DNA of 64,000 bases from VAZQ01 sp046733355 (GTDB taxonomy: Bacteria > Pseudomonadota > Alphaproteobacteria > Rhizobiales > Xanthobacteraceae), in the NCBI GenBank assembly GCA_046733355.1, contig JBKPOZ010000010.1, positions 88,651 to 152,650 of the forward strand, read 5' to 3'. The translations under genes were made by a program, and so were the position numbers. The notes under the pieces are model-generated. The model was given only the letters and a program-made list of their open reading frames with translations, was not told where the DNA came from and did no database searches. This document shows, piece by piece, positions 27,904 to 36,150 of this stretch (positions within the stretch are counted from its first letter, which is position 1; every line of letters starts with the position of its first letter).

Positions 27904-27993
27904 CGTCATGCCCGGCCTTGTGCCGGGCATCCACGTCTTTGTCTCTTCGCGCGAGCACAGACGTGGATGGCCGGGACAAGCCCGGCCATGACC
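27904..27993. repeat. palindromic repeat type P3, copy 3
   Basis: CGTCATGCCCGGCCTTGTG ... CAAGCCCGGCCATGAC, with CACGTCTTT/AGACGTGG inner arms; upstream of lnt and of the divergent hydrolase gene. Confidence 0.88.
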
Positions 27994-28038
27994 GCTCGCA
28001 GGTTGACGCTGTGCGGCCTTTCTCGTTAGCTCTCCGCG

Positions 28039-29268
28039 ATGGTAAGGCGGCGACATCTCTATCATCTGGCCGGATACGATCCCGTCGATTGCGGATCGCA
28101 ACATCGCCGCTTCAAGCGCGAGCTCGAGACGTTCAAGCGCACGTGGAGCATCGATGCCAGCGTGTCGCCGCTCGAGCGACCAGCCGACGGATCGCGCGCG
28201 TTCTGGACGGTCGAGGCGCGCGCTCCCGGCTGGCAGGTCGAGTCCGTGCACGAGCCGCTCTTGTGGGACGATATCGTTCGCCGTGACATCGAGCGTCCGC
28301 GCGCGTTGCGGTTCTGGCATTCGTTGCTCGCGTTTTCCGAATTCATCCTGACGGGGACGCTCTTTCGCTATGTCGCCGCGAGCCTGCGCTACGCGATCTT
28401 TTTTCTGGTGCCACTCGTTCAGCTCGCGCTCTTTGCCGCTGCCGGCTGGCTCGTTGCCCGCTTGCTGATCGCAGCATTGTCGCTGAGCGGCATGGCTGCC
28501 GTGGTAGTCGGCTGGTTGGCCGGAATTGCGGCGTTTTTCGCGCTGCTACGGTGGCCCGGGCGGCGCTGGCGCGTCGAACAGATGCTCAGCGACTGGGTCT
28601 TTGCCCACGAATATCTGCATAATCGCCGGCCGGATCTGGATGCGCGGCTTGATGCGTTTGCCGTAGCGCTCGTCGCCCAGGTGCGCCAACGCGGGCTCGA
28701 TGAGATCGTCCTCGTCGGCCACAGCATGGGAGCGATGCTGTGCATCGACGTGCTCAACCGCGCCCTGGCAATGGATGCCGAGCTCGGCCGGCGTGGCCCG
28801 GCGGTGTGCCTGCTCACGGTCGGCGCGACGATCCCGAAATTCACGCTGCACCCCGCGGCGCGGCGGTTGCGCGCGCTGGTCGAGCGCGTGGTCGCCGAGC
28901 CTTCCATTACCTGGGAAGAGTGTCAGGGGCGCGACGATATCATCAGCTTCTACAAGTTCGATCCGGTAAAGCTCACGCGCACCGGCGAACGTTTTTCCGG
29001 CAAGCCGCTGATTCGGCGAGTGCAGCTTCACGAAATGCTGACGCCGGAAGCCATTGCCCGCCATCGTCGCAACTATTTGCGGGTGCACTACCAGGTGGTG
29101 ATGGCCAACAACAAGCACGCGCCCTACGATTATTTTCTCATGGGATGCGGGCCGGTTGCGTTTCGCGACTGGGCGCCAGCGCCGACTGGACTCCTTGAGT
29201 TCATGAATGCGGACGGGACCTGCAAGGGATCGCCGGCGAAGCCCGCATTGGCCGCGCAGCGATCCTAA
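28039..29268 (+). CDS. membrane-anchored alpha/beta hydrolase
   Basis: 409 residues. The middle region has two strong membrane helices (YAIFFLVPLVQLALFAAAGW and AAVVVGWLAGIAAFFALLRW), followed by a hydrolase domain with nucleophile elbow VGHSMGAM (Ser near 228). The N-terminal 90 residues (LYHLAGYDPVDCGSQHRRFKREL) form a conserved start. Similar proteins are annotated as alpha/beta hydrolases in Bradyrhizobium; the substrate is unknown, lipid or ester being a guess. The soluble parts would lie on the cytoplasmic side. Start ATG 28039. Confidence 0.8.
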   Translation: MVRRRHLYHLAGYDPVDCGSQHRRFKRELETFKRTWSIDASVSPLERPADGSRAFWTVEARAPGWQVESVHEPLLWDDIVRRDIERPRALRFWHSLLAFSEFILTGTLFRYVAASLRYAIFFLVPLVQLALFAAAGWLVARLLIAALSLSGMAAVVVGWLAGIAAFFALLRWPGRRWRVEQMLSDWVFAHEYLHNRRPDLDARLDAFAVALVAQVRQRGLDEIVLVGHSMGAMLCIDVLNRALAMDAELGRRGPAVCLLTVGATIPKFTLHPAARRLRALVERVVAEPSITWEECQGRDDIISFYKFDPVKLTRTGERFSGKPLIRRVQLHEMLTPEAIARHRRNYLRVHYQVVMANNKHAPYDYFLMGCGPVAFRDWAPAPTGLLEFMNADGTCKGSPAKPALAAQRS

Positions 29269-29319
29269 AGCAGCTTCCGATGAGATTGACGTACGGCAGT
29301 GCGATAGCCGCGGCAGAAC

Positions 29320-29430
29320 TCCCCCTCCCCATCATTTGGGGAGAGGGTTGGGGTGAGGGGGCCACCATTGCCGCGTGTTATCGGCAGGGCAAAACCCCTC
29401 ACCCCACCCCTCTCCCTACGGGAGAGGGAG
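29320..29430. repeat. palindromic repeat type P5, copy 1
   Basis: CCCCCTCCCC...GGGGAGAGGGTTGGGG arm and CCCACCCCTCTCCC...GGGAGAGGG arm around a 35-bp loop. Related copy at 33494-33584. Confidence 0.85.
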
Positions 29431-29487
29431 CAGGCCGCGTGCGTTTCACAAGCGTCGCTCGATCTCACCGGAGCGGGCTCTAAATTC

Positions 29488-30072
29488 ATGACGGTGCTGC
29501 TTGCCAAGGTGATCTGGTTTCTGGGCGCGGCCGGCTGGTTCATCATCCGCTACCCGCATAACCGGCGGTCACGCCACACGCCGAAGCTCGGGCGTTTGCA
29601 CGCCGGTCGGGAGCGTCTGCTCATGAGCGTTTCGACCACCGGTCTTGGCATCCTGCCCGGGCTCTATGTGCTCACGAACGAGCCGCGATTCGCGAATTAT
29701 GCCTTCCGCAGCTGGCAAGGCTGGATCGGGGCAGCAATCTTTGCCGCGGCGCTCTGGTTGTTTCACCGCAGCCACAAGGACCTCGGCCGCAACTGGTCGG
29801 TGACCCTGGAATTGCGCAAGGAGCACACACTGGTGACGAGCGGCGTCTACAGCCGCGTGCGCCACCCGATGTATAGCGCCTTCTGGCTGTGGGCGCTGGC
29901 GCAGGCCTTTCTGCTGCCCAACTGGATCGCCGGTCCGGCAGGGCTCCTTGGCTTCGGCACCTTGTTCTTCCTGCGCATCGGCCGGGAAGAGGAAATCATG
30001 CGCGAGAAGTTCGGCGACGAGTACCGCCGCTACATGGCGCACACCGCGCGCGTCCTGCCTGGGGTTTATTAA
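29488..30072 (+). CDS. isoprenylcysteine carboxyl methyltransferase-like membrane protein
   Basis: 194 residues with four or five membrane helices and the ICMT/PEMT C-terminal signature: LVTSGVYSRVRHPMYSAFWLWALA (SAM-binding RHP-Y) and REEEIMREKFGDEYRRYM. Bacterial members methylate unknown lipids or small molecules at the membrane. The ATG at 29488 follows the P5 repeat; longer frames through the repeat are rejected. The Shine-Dalgarno is weak (GGAG some 14 bp upstream). Substrate unknown. Confidence 0.85.
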   Translation: MTVLLAKVIWFLGAAGWFIIRYPHNRRSRHTPKLGRLHAGRERLLMSVSTTGLGILPGLYVLTNEPRFANYAFRSWQGWIGAAIFAAALWLFHRSHKDLGRNWSVTLELRKEHTLVTSGVYSRVRHPMYSAFWLWALAQAFLLPNWIAGPAGLLGFGTLFFLRIGREEEIMREKFGDEYRRYMAHTARVLPGVY

Positions 30073-30098
30073 AGCAGATCGAATGGAATTCACGCGAT

Positions 30099-30236
30099 GT
30101 CATTCCGGGGCGCCAACGCAGGCAAGCTTGCGCAGCCTGGGTAAACTTGGCTGCGTGCGGCGAGCCCGGAATCCATAACCACAGGCCTGTGGTCATGGAT
30201 TCCGGCACTCGGCCTTCGGCCTCGGCCCGAATGACA
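30099..30236. repeat. palindromic repeat type P4, copy 1 (long form)
   Basis: GTCATTCCGGGGCGCC ... GCGAGCCCGGAATCCATAAC and GTCATGGATTCCGGCACTCGG ... CGAATGACA. This copy carries an extra 40-bp segment in its left arm. Confidence 0.85.
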
Positions 30237-30240
30237 GGCA

Positions 30241-30280
30241 TCAAAAACAAAACGACCGGGCAAGGTTTGCCCGGTCGTTG
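30241..30280 (-). terminator. rho-independent terminator of the secreted-protein gene
   Basis: Minus strand: AACGACCGGGCA ... TGCCCGGTCGTT (30251-30279) followed by TTGTTTTTG, 20 bp past the stop at 30300. Confidence 0.88.
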
Positions 30281-30299
30281 TTGGTTGCGCAGGTTCGAA

Positions 30300-31187
30300 T
30301 TACTGCACGCCGCCGTAGGTCTGTGTCGACTGCGGCATTGGCGCGGGCCGTGCGGCGGAAGCGTGGTGAGGGCGATTCGCTGTCGCCTGCCGCGGCTTCG
30401 GCGATGGGGCGGCCGCCTCTTGGGCGCGCTCCTGGCCGCGGGCGGACGATGCCTCGCGCACGGGACCGCTCAGTTCCTTGCGACCGCCGTTCAGCGCTCT
30501 CATCTCATTGATGTAGTCTTTCGGCATCAGCAGCGAGTTTAACGGCGCTCGCAGGCCCATATACTCGGCGATCTCGCCCACGAAGCGATTGCAGTTGTAG
30601 AGCACTGCGTGCCAGAGCGGTGAATGTCCCTGCTTGTAGCGCATGTGTGCCAGAATTCGCTTGTATTCCGGCTCGGTCAGCAGGACGCGATAGCGTGCGA
30701 TGATGTAGGCATCTTCGTAATCGCCGTCGCTCGCGCCCGTTTCAGACGGCACCGGCACCAGGTGGCCGATCATCCAGGGCGTCGGGTTTTCGCTGATCGG
30801 ATGCAGGCCGACCACGTCCCGCGCGGTGATCTTCTGGCCAACGCGCCCATGCACCAGAAACGTGTGCCCGTAATTGTAGGCGCTGCGGGCGCGGAACTCG
30901 ATGAAGTACGGCTTGCCCGCGGAGAGTGCCGGCTCCGGCTTGGCGGCCGGTTTCACTTCCACTTCGTTGAGGTGCTCAGGCCCTGCCACCGCCGATGCAG
31001 TCGCGGATGGGGCAGGAGCGATCGAGCCGGTCTCGCTTGCAGAAGCGCCGCGCGCCTCGGTAGCGGAAACTGCGCTCGCTTCCTGAGTGGAAGATTCCTG
31101 GGCTCTGGCCGTGGAATGGCCCAGCGCTGCAGTGAGCGCGAGCGCGCAGAGTCCCATCAAGATTTCGTGCCTAGCTGTAGTCGGCAT
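30300..31187 (-). CDS. secreted protein, possible permuted papain-fold (LRAT/NlpC-like)
   Basis: 295 residues: signal peptide (MGLCALALTAALGHSTARAQ), a Ser/Ala-rich linker, then a compact domain PYFIEFRARSAYNYGHTFLVHGRV ... YNCNRFVGEIAEYMGL, and a Pro/Ala-rich tail. The order His (YGHTFLV) before Cys (YNCNRF) is that of circularly permuted papain-fold hydrolases such as LRAT and YaeF-type proteins; this placement is inference. GGAGGGG precedes ATG 31187. Exported; a peptidase or acyltransferase role is possible but unproven. Confidence 0.7.
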   Translation of the reverse strand: MPTTARHEILMGLCALALTAALGHSTARAQESSTQEASAVSATEARGASASETGSIAPAPSATASAVAGPEHLNEVEVKPAAKPEPALSAGKPYFIEFRARSAYNYGHTFLVHGRVGQKITARDVVGLHPISENPTPWMIGHLVPVPSETGASDGDYEDAYIIARYRVLLTEPEYKRILAHMRYKQGHSPLWHAVLYNCNRFVGEIAEYMGLRAPLNSLLMPKDYINEMRALNGGRKELSGPVREASSARGQERAQEAAAPSPKPRQATANRPHHASAARPAPMPQSTQTYGGVQ

Positions 31188-31259
31188 TTTCCCCTCCAGA
31201 AACTCGCGGGGGAGACGCGGCTTTTGCCGTTACAATCGCCCCTCGCTGATCAGCCGATA

Positions 31260-31281
31260 GGGGCCGGCGCGAGCCGGCCCC
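31260..31281. terminator. hairpin downstream of the small lipoprotein gene (candidate terminator)
   Basis: GGGGCCGGC - GCGA - GCCGGCCCC. A perfect 9-bp GC stem 15 bp past the stop of the 31413 gene, but without a T-run on the minus strand. Confidence 0.5.
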
Positions 31282-31296
31282 TTCGGTTGAACAAGC

Positions 31297-31413
31297 TTAG
31301 CCCTTGGTCACGACGGGCGGTGGGGCCTTACCCTTGCCCTTGCCGATGCCGGCGCAGCCAGCAACGCTAACCGCGACGAGAGTTGCAACCAGAGCGATCA
31401 GAACCTTCTTCAT
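31297..31413 (-). CDS. 38-residue small lipoprotein
   Basis: From ATG 31413 with a GGGGG ribosome site: MKKVLIALVATLVAVSVAGC, a classic signal with lipobox VAGC (Cys20), then AGIGKGKGKAPPPVVTKG. The mature peptide would be about 19 residues tethered by the lipidated Cys. Entericidin-like or similar short lipoproteins have this form. It lies downstream of, and separate from, the 30300-31187 gene. No function assigned. Confidence 0.8.
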   Translation of the reverse strand: MKKVLIALVATLVAVSVAGCAGIGKGKGKAPPPVVTKG

Positions 31414-31718
31414 TGGTACCCCCTGTGTTGATCAAGATTCCCCTGCGCTGAACCACGGCAATTACAACCACAAAGACCCCTCGTGGCCTAGTGCACAAAA
31501 GCCACAGTGCGAAACTGATTAACGCCGACGGGGGACAAAGAAACCGGCAATCAACTCCTGCTTCCGGGCATTATCGCCTGCAAGACCAATGGCCTACGAG
31601 GAACCTCTCGATTGCGCGCCCCGCGCTGCGATGGCGATAAAAAGCACGCTGTGGCTGCCGTGGAACGGGGCGCGACGCCGCGGCATAATCGGTCATTCCA
31701 GCACGAGGGCGCCAGCCG
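31414..31718. other. intergenic region without a supportable feature
   Basis: 305 bp between the small lipoprotein gene and the glutathione transferase gene. These are divergent, so promoters are expected. I see no further gene, repeat or RNA. Confidence 0.4.
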
Positions 31719-32441
31719 ATGATGATTGACCTTTATTACTGGACTACGCCGAATGGCCACAAGATAACGATTTTCCTGGAAGAAGCGGGGCTGAGCTATC
31801 GCATCATCCCGGTGAACATTGGCAAGGGCGAGCAGTTCAAGGCGGACTTTCTCGCGCTTTCGCCGAACAATCGCATTCCAGCCATTGTGGACCATGCTCC
31901 AGCCGACGGCGGCGAGCCGCTCGCGGTATTCGAATCGGGCGCGATTCTGCTTTATCTCGCGGAGAAGACGGGACAGTTCCTCTCGCGCAATGCGCGCGCG
32001 CGCATCGACAGCATGCAATGGCTGTTCTGGCAGATGGGCAATCTCGGTCCCATGGCTGGCCAGAACAATCACTTTACCCACTATGCGGTGGACAAGATTC
32101 CCTATGCGATGGATCGCTACCGCAACGAGGTGAACCGGCTCTACGGCGTGCTCAATAAACGGCTCTCCGGACGCAGCTACGTCGCCGGCGATTATTCCAT
32201 CGCCGATATGGCGATCTATCCCTGGATCGTGCCCTGGAAGCGGCAAGGACAGAACCTCGACGACTTTCCGTTTGTCAGGCGCTGGTTCGATGCGATCAGG
32301 GCGCGGCCCGCAGTTGAGCGCGCGTATGAGAAAGCCAAGGCGATCAACCAGGAGGGAGGGATTCGCACGGCGGAGGAGCGCGCGATTTTGTTTGGCCAAA
32401 CCGCGGCCTCGGTCGAGCGGGCCGCGGCCAAGGCGCGCTGA
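31719..32441 (+). CDS. glutathione S-transferase, Nu class (YghU/YfcG-like)
   Basis: 240 residues: N-terminal thioredoxin fold with TTPNGHKITIFLEEA, the Thr-x-Asn-Gly motif of Nu-class enzymes, then FESGAILLYLAEKTGQF for glutathione gamma-Glu binding, and a helical C-domain (YSIADMAIYPWIVPW). YghU/YfcG use glutathione to reduce disulfides or peroxides. ATG at 31719; a second ATG is adjacent. A repeat follows 13 bp after the stop. Confident to subfamily, not to substrate. Confidence 0.88.
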   Translation: MMIDLYYWTTPNGHKITIFLEEAGLSYRIIPVNIGKGEQFKADFLALSPNNRIPAIVDHAPADGGEPLAVFESGAILLYLAEKTGQFLSRNARARIDSMQWLFWQMGNLGPMAGQNNHFTHYAVDKIPYAMDRYRNEVNRLYGVLNKRLSGRSYVAGDYSIADMAIYPWIVPWKRQGQNLDDFPFVRRWFDAIRARPAVERAYEKAKAINQEGGIRTAEERAILFGQTAASVERAAAKAR

Positions 32442-32453
32442 TTTCATCGCGTT

Positions 32454-32538
32454 CGTCATGCGCGGGCTTGACCGCGCATCCACGTCTTTCGCAACCGCAA
32501 TCAAGACGTGGATGGCCGGGACAAGCCCGGCCATGACG
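32454..32538. repeat. palindromic repeat type P3, copy 4 (codes a protein tail)
   Basis: CGTCATGCGCGG ... CAAGCCCGGCCATGACG with the CACGTCTTT/AAGACGTGG inner arms. The right arm is read on the minus strand as the last 12 codons and stop of the intradiol dioxygenase gene. Confidence 0.88.
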
Positions 32539-33469
32539 GTTCCAGGTGCGGAATGGCCGGGCGCGGGCCCTGCGTCTTCGCGCTGATCGGTGGCCGCGGC
32601 AGGGTGGCGGCCCCGCGTTGCATCGTGAGTGTGTGGTCGAGCGAGTACCAGGGGTCGTGCACATCCGCGGGCGCGCGCTCATTGTCGTGACGCACATAAT
32701 TTCCGATCAGCCTGCGCGTGACGCCGAACTGCACGTCTGAATCAATAAACTTGTCGTCCTGCACATACAGCTGCGTGATCAGCGTCTTAAAGCCCGGCTT
32801 ACGCGCCATGAAATGCAGGTGCGCGGGCCGCATGTTGTGGCGGCCTTGCGCGCGCAGCAGATCGCCGGTCGGGCCGTCGATCGGGATCGGATAGCCGGCG
32901 GGCTTCACCGTGCGAAACGCAATCGCGCCGGTTTCGTCGGCAACGAACCTGCCGCGCAGATTCATGTCGGCCTGCTCGGGATCCTGATTTTCGTAAAAAC
33001 CCTCGGGCGAGGAGTGCCAGACGTCCACTTCGGCGCCCGGCACGGGAGCGCCGCTTTCGTCACGGAATGACACGTGCACAAACAGGGAAGGTCCTGGCGT
33101 GGGCGAGCGCACGATGCTGGCGCCGTTGGGCGTGACCGGCGCATGCGGGCGCCAAAACGGCCCCAGCAGGTTCTGATCGGTTTCCAACGTGCTGCCCGCG
33201 GCATTATTGACAAGGCAGACAAGGGCCGAGACGCCCAGCGAGCCGGCCATGAGCACCGCCTCATTATGAGAGTCGCTGCTGCGCTTCCCGAGGGCGATAA
33301 CGTAGTCGAGTGCGGCACGAAATTCCTCTTCCGAGAGTTTCGTCTCGCGCACGAAATCGTGGAGATGCCGCACCAGGGCAGCCATGATCTCGCGAAATCT
33401 GGCATCGGGGGCTCGCTCCAGCTCGGCGAGAACCGCGGTGGTGACGTCCTTTTCGCTTTCGATGATCAT
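32501..33469 (-). CDS. intradiol ring-cleavage dioxygenase (catechol/hydroxyquinol 1,2-dioxygenase-like)
   Basis: 322 residues from ATG 33469 (MIIESEKDVTT). The N-terminal helical dimerisation domain (RHLHDFVRETKLSEEEF) is followed by the catalytic barrel with non-haem Fe(III) ligands Tyr159 (GFYEN), Tyr193 (AGYPIP), His217 and His219 (AHLHF). The domain pattern favours hydroxyquinol or catechol 1,2-dioxygenase, which open the ring between the two hydroxyls. The last 12 residues (PSWPGLSRPSTS) are encoded by a P3 repeat, so the natural C-terminus was replaced. No other ring-cleavage genes adjoin, so the exact substrate is unsure. Confidence 0.9.
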   Translation of the reverse strand: MIIESEKDVTTAVLAELERAPDARFREIMAALVRHLHDFVRETKLSEEEFRAALDYVIALGKRSSDSHNEAVLMAGSLGVSALVCLVNNAAGSTLETDQNLLGPFWRPHAPVTPNGASIVRSPTPGPSLFVHVSFRDESGAPVPGAEVDVWHSSPEGFYENQDPEQADMNLRGRFVADETGAIAFRTVKPAGYPIPIDGPTGDLLRAQGRHNMRPAHLHFMARKPGFKTLITQLYVQDDKFIDSDVQFGVTRRLIGNYVRHDNERAPADVHDPWYSLDHTLTMQRGAATLPRPPISAKTQGPRPAIPHLEPSWPGLSRPSTS

Positions 33470-33493
33470 CGTTGGTGCCCCGCACGCGGTGCG

Positions 33494-33584
33494 CTCCCTC
33501 TCGCCTCGGGGAGAGGGCTGGGGTGAGGGGGTCACAGATCAGACAGTAGCCCCTCACCCTAACGCTCTCCCTATGGGAGAGGGA
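33494..33584. repeat. palindromic repeat type P5, copy 2
   Basis: CTCCCTCTCGCC...GGGGAGAGGGCTGGGG and CCCTCACCCTAACGCTCTCCC...GGGAGAGGGA. Lies between the dioxygenase start and the SH3-like gene. Confidence 0.85.
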
Positions 33585-33624
33585 ACCCCGCCGAGTTCGT
33601 CTCGACATTCAATCAAAGTAACTG

Positions 33625-34368
33625 TTAGTTCGTCTCGCCGCCGAAGAAGCCGGCAATCTTCCATCCATCCGCATCCTTGAGATAGCACAGCTGCTCGCCC
33701 GGCAGCGGCAGCACGGAGCCTGCCGGTGCAAAGCCGACGTTTCCCAGCGGCGTGACGACTTTCACGAAAGACGCGGGCTGCGCGCCAGCGCTGTCGGAAA
33801 GCATGCGCACGAGATTGAGGCCAAGCCGGTCGATGACTTGCGCATCCGGTTTGGCATCCGCACGCACTTCGACGCCTTCGCGTACTGGAAATCCCCAGTC
33901 CGCAGCCTCGGTATGTGTTTCGTCGAAAAGGTCGTCGGCGGCGTTCTGGTTGTAGCTGGCATCGGCCGGTGAACAGTAGACGCCGTTTCGTTGTGGATCG
34001 GCCGCAGCGGTGCGCTCGTCCGCATAGGCCGCAAGTGATTCCCAGCTCGTTGTGTCCTCGAGCCCAAGGGCCTTGATCAGGTTGTCGACAGGCGAAAGGC
34101 TTTTGTCGGCGATGTCGCTGTCCTCGGGTATCCAGAAGAACGTTGCCGCCACGACGCGCGCGAGGCCGGCGCGGTCCTTCTTTTGCGCGATCTGCGCGAG
34201 CTCCTGCCGGAATGCATCGAAGCTCGGATCGTTCAGGAACGCGGTGAGCGAAACCGGCACGAGCTTGTAAGGCGCGCCCGCTTGCCCCTCGCCGAATCCC
34301 GGCCGGCAAACGGCCGCAAGTGCAACACAAAGCGCGAGAACAACCAAACCTGAGCGTGAATGCCGCAT
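33625..34368 (-). CDS. secreted SH3-like domain protein
   Basis: 247 residues with an N-terminal signal (SGLVVLALCVALAAVCRPGF) and a helical middle (FDAFRQELAQIAQKKDRAGLARVV). The C-terminal region resembles a bacterial SH3 domain: VREGVEVRADAKPDAQVIDRL ... FVKVVTPLGNVGFAPAGSV ... LCYLKDADGWKIAGFFGG. Such proteins are periplasmic with unknown ligands, often cell-wall related. ATG at 34368. The domain call is from pattern only. Confidence 0.7.
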   Translation of the reverse strand: MRHSRSGLVVLALCVALAAVCRPGFGEGQAGAPYKLVPVSLTAFLNDPSFDAFRQELAQIAQKKDRAGLARVVAATFFWIPEDSDIADKSLSPVDNLIKALGLEDTTSWESLAAYADERTAAADPQRNGVYCSPADASYNQNAADDLFDETHTEAADWGFPVREGVEVRADAKPDAQVIDRLGLNLVRMLSDSAGAQPASFVKVVTPLGNVGFAPAGSVLPLPGEQLCYLKDADGWKIAGFFGGETN

Positions 34369-34383
34369 TCTTGTCTCCGGGAC

Positions 34384-34453
34384 TGTAGCCCGGATTGAGC
34401 GCAGCGAAATCCAGGAGCGTTTCCCGCATATCGCTCCGCTCTATCCGGGCTAC
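34384..34453. repeat. palindromic repeat type P2, copy 5
   Basis: TGTAGCCCGGATTGAGCG ... CTCTATCCGGGCTAC, upstream of the SH3-like gene. Confidence 0.87.
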
Positions 34454-34661
34454 CATTTCTACGATCTCTAGAAACTTTGCACGAAACGGGCAACAGCGCG
34501 TGCCACTGTGTCATTCATGCGCCGTTCAGGATTCTGCGCGTCCAATCCTTCCAATTTCACTTGCAGTTCATGATTGGGAAAGGACGAATGCCACAACATC
34601 GTCACTGCTCTGCGCAAATGTCGGATCGTTTCTGAGCTGCGCGGATTTCGAGCACTCTGCC

Positions 34662-36120
34662 ATGGCGCGTGATCCACGATTCGAAGCTGCTCTGGCGCTG
34701 CACCGGTTCGGCCTTGGGCCGCGTCACGGCTCCATCGCCGCAATTGCCAGCGATCCGCGCGGCGCTGTCAGGGCGGAGCTCGAGCGCGCCGATGGCGGAC
34801 GCCTCGCCGAGCCTGCCCTGGCTTCCAGCGCGGCGAATGCGCGCGCTGTGTTCGCCTTCCAGCGGGAGCAGCGCGCCGCGCGCCAGGCCGAGCGCGCTAT
34901 GCGCGAGGCCAACAACTCCGCCAGCCCGCCACCCGCCCCCAAAACTCCCGAAAAGACTCCCGAGAAGCCTCCCGAGAAGACTGCTGAAGGGCCGACCGCA
35001 CCGGCCAACCCCGGACCTGCCGTGCCGCAGCGCATTTATCTCGACGAGGCGCGCGCGCGTCTACGCCGCGCTGCAGCCGAGCATCGGCTTTCCCGAGCGG
35101 CTCGTCTGGTTCTGGTCCAATCATTTCTGCGTCTCCGCCGACAAAGGGAATGTACGCGGCACATGCGGCGCGTACGAGCGCGAGGCGATCCGTGCGCATG
35201 TGCTCGGCCGCTTTCGCGACATGCTGCTGGCCGTGGAATCTCACCCGGCAATGCTCATGTATCTGGATAACGCGCGGTCGATCGGACCCGACTCCATTGC
35301 CGGCGCTCGGCAAAAACGCGGTCTTAACGAGAATCTCGCGCGCGAGATTCTCGAGCTGCATACGCTGGGCGTGCGCACGGTGTACAGCCAGGCTGATGTG
35401 ACGAGCTTCGCGAAGGTGCTGACCGGCTGGACTATCGTTCCGCTGCGTCAGGAAGCCCCGCGCGCGGGTGAGTTCGAGTTCAACCCGCGCATGCATCAGC
35501 CCGGCGCGCAGAACGTGATCGGCAAAACCTATCCGGACACGGGTCGCGCGCAAGGCGAGGCGGTGCTGTCCGATCTCGCCCGGCATCCCGCGACCGCCAG
35601 GCACATCGCCACCAAGCTCGCGCGCCATTTCGTAGCCGACGAGCCGCAGGCAAGCCTGGTGGAGAAGCTGTCGAGGCGCTTCATGGCAACCGAGGGCAAT
35701 CTCAAAGAGGTCGCCAAAGCGCTGGTGAGCGCGCCCGAAGCCTGGGAAGCGCCGCGCAACAAGCTCAAACGGCCCGGCGAATGGATCATTGCGGCGCTGC
35801 GCGCGGCAGGTGCGGTCAGGCCCGATATCGGTCCGGTGATGCAGGCGCACAACCTTCTCGGCGAGCCGCTGTGGCGTCCGCCCGCTCCGAAGGGTTTTTC
35901 CGACGAAAGCGCGCCGTGGTTCGACGGACTCGCCCAGCGGCTCGATATCGTCAATCAGATGGCGCGGCGGTTTCCACCCGAGGCGGACCCACGGGAGCTG
36001 TTTGAGGAGACGGTTGCCCCGCTCGCATCCGCTGAGACGCGGCAGGCGATCACGCGCGCGGAAAGCCGCCCGCAGGCATTGGCGCTGCTGCTCATGGCGC
36101 CCGAGTTTCAGCGGCGATGA
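34662..36120 (+). pseudogene. DUF1800 family protein, frameshifted
   Basis: The N-terminal part reads from ATG 34662 (MARDPRFEAALALHRFGLG) through a Pro/Lys/Glu linker to IYLDEARAR. At the GC run 35049-35060 the homology moves one frame to YAALQPSIGFPERLVWFWSNHFCVS, continuing to the stop at 36120 (HFVADEPQ, FEETVAPLASAETRQAI). Restoring a lost GC pair gives EARARVYAALQ and a protein of about 486 residues. DUF1800 proteins are usually paired with DUF1501 proteins and are of unknown function. The gene is either a recent pseudogene or a sequencing slip. Confidence 0.85.
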
Positions 36121-36150
36121 CGCGCGCGCGAAGCACAGGAGAGTGAGTTC

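Noticed and set aside
30280..30305. GGTTCGAAT, resembling a tRNA T-loop
   Set aside because: No cloverleaf can be built around it; it lies at the 3' end of a protein gene next to its terminator.
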